Shown here one piece after another: positions 62,241 through 64,000 of a DNA stretch of 64,000 nt (the stretch's first letter is position 1; each line of letters begins with the position of its first letter). The notes under the pieces were generated by a model. That model was not told the DNA's origin, did not search any database, and saw nothing but the letters and a program-made list of their open reading frames with translations. The stretch is taken from contig OY829326.1 in the NCBI GenBank assembly GCA_963691655.1, forward strand, positions 75,199,235-75,263,234, read 5' to 3'. The DNA is from Toxonevra muliebris. Lineage: Eukaryota > Arthropoda > Insecta > Diptera > Pallopteridae. The position numbers were made by a program, and so were the translations under genes.

Positions 62241-64000
62241 AAAAAGAAGAAGAAAAGTTTCGAATTATGTATACAGAAATAACTGTTATTTAATCCTTTA
62301 ACCTGTGTAAATTAATCATAACGTTATTTTATGTACTTGCAGCAAACGCGTGATATGAGTTTCAAATTTTGTAAACATCTTATTTAGTCTAAAAATGTAT
62401 AATTGGCAGATTTTTTTATTTTTAGCACCAAAAGGTTAAGAGCTGCCCTGAAGACGTTAAAGTAGGACTACAGTTCCTCATGTGAAAAAAACGATAATTT
62501 TTAAGAATTTTTTTAAGGTATTTTATTATTACATAATAAAGTCGGTCTTTTTTTTGTAAAATTATCTAGGCTTTCTAATAAAAAATACTTTCTAACTCCA
62601 GTGTTTACTTTAACGTTGCGATAAAAATGGTTTCATAATAATTTTTATTTCCTAAGCTGCTACAGTATACCTACTTAATTCCATGACATATAACTATTAT
62701 TACTATTAGGTCGCCACCGTAACTAACATCAGCGCTATTACGGAGTAAACTATGAATTGCGTTCTTTGTATGCAGAAGAAATTAAGTGCGTTAATAAAAC
62801 TGGCAAAAACTACCAAAAACATATTGGTTTTTGCAATTTTTTTAAAAATCATTTTTACCATAGATAAATCCAAAATAAAAAAGGAGTTATGAAGCTCAAA
62901 ATAGAAATAGGTACCAAAAAAATTCGCTTTGGAAAATTATTAACTATCAAAATTTCTTATCGCAAGTACATAATTACAAACAAACACCTGAACCCAGCGA
63001 GTAATTTTATAACTACTTCCAAAAAAACTAACCTTAGAAATCATAGCAGGGTATTTATTTTTATATTTAGGTATATCTCATTTTTAAGTACTGGAAAAGA
63101 TTCCATATCTTAATGTACTACTATATTTCTTATTGAATAAATTGAAATTGAAATTGTAATGAATATTAAAGTACTAATCTAATTTAATCCATCAACTGTT
63201 TTCATTCCATTGTAATTATAACATTGTAATGAAGAAAAACATCCACATCGATTCTCGTACCAAATTGGAATGAAATACACATTACTAATTGATTCCTCGA
63301 TGCATTAAGTTTGATGTTAAAACTGATGCAATTGGCATCACAATTGGCACAGTGTTATTAGAGGTGAACAGTTCGAAGCTAATTGCATTGTCTATATGGA
63401 ATAGATAAAAATTTAACATTACTTTTGAATGAATTCTTCTTACAAATAGTTGCATATTTATTGCTGGGTACAAACACACACAAGTACATTATTCCAACAT
63501 ACACATGTGCAACATTATCACCTAAAATAAACAACGATAAGTGAAAACAGAATCACATTAAAAATTTTATCTAGACCATGAGTCATTGTTGTATGTGTTT
63601 TCAAGAGTTAAGAAGCTACTATAAAACTATGAAAGAGAACAACAGATAACTAAAACACCTTAAGTAATTCTAAAATATTTCAATTTCAAAGTCAAGCTTA
63701 ACCATTCATTGAGAAAACAATTGTTATTTTGGCAAATGGCATGACCATTTGCTGCAAAGAAAAGTAAAAACTGTTTTTAGGCAAATGAAAGTAACAAATT
63801 TAATAAAAAAAATGTTACTTATGAGTAACTACTTAATGGAAATATAATTAAGCAGGGCATTAGAGAAATTAACTGGTTACTTAACAAACATATCGTTTAA
63901 ATTAGAACGGTGTTTTAAATAATTAGGCAAATCAAAATTTATAATTATGTTAGGTATAATCAATATATAAATAAATTTCAAAAATGGAATGAAAGATGCG
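62241..64000. other. Non-coding DNA to window end
   Basis: AT-rich with poly(A/T) runs. The open frames at 62889-63113 and 63285-63479 have no recognisable features and are probably chance. Nothing else seen. Confidence 0.5.

Overview
This is an AT-rich, intron- and transposon-rich window from an animal nuclear genome. The protein matches, the TATGTATG and CAACAGCAAC microsatellites and the transposon mix point to a higher fly (Brachycera, perhaps a tephritid fruit fly). The species cannot be fixed from the sequence alone.

Only one host gene is recognisable. It lies on the minus strand at 4362-19333 and encodes the fly IQSEC/BRAG-type Arf guanine-nucleotide exchange factor schizo/loner (siz). 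I rebuilt seven coding exons with matching splice phases: 19333-19116, 9099-8822, 8751-8517, 8018-7546, 7471-6204, 6115-5281 and 4789-4362. Together they encode 1244 residues with an IQ motif, a Sec7 domain, a PH domain and a C-terminal STEV that fits a class I PDZ ligand. The first coding intron is about 10 kb. A second, phase-compatible candidate first coding exon lies about 35 kb further upstream at 54467-54376, so most of 9-54 kb may be siz intron or promoter DNA. An in-frame stop followed by AATAAA inside the last intron suggests a shorter isoform without the PDZ ligand.

The rest is non-coding DNA and degraded mobile elements. 1-3.2 kb holds a broken CR1/Jockey-group LINE. 11.3-12.5 kb holds a piggyBac-type MITE (TTAA) and a 900-bp pogo-like element (TA). 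18.0 and 22.5-23.0 kb hold tRNA-derived SINEs. 27.6 and 37.6-38.0 kb hold RNase H scraps of LINEs. 31.6-31.9 kb holds a foldback with perfect 55-bp arms around a hammerhead-ribozyme-like core, like a Penelope-like element remnant. 32.6-33.3 and 58.7 kb hold copies of another SINE family. 34.5 kb holds a second TTAA MITE. 39.2, 42.2 and 43.4 kb hold Tc1-like or long-TIR elements. 46.7-51.9 kb is a nested cluster of two LINEs, two mariners and a MITE. A sibling of that MITE lies at 62.1 kb.

No second protein-coding host gene, rRNA, intact tRNA or CRISPR array was seen. The most unusual signals are the hammerhead-bearing foldback, the distal alternative first exon of siz, and the intronic polyadenylation option that would remove its PDZ ligand.
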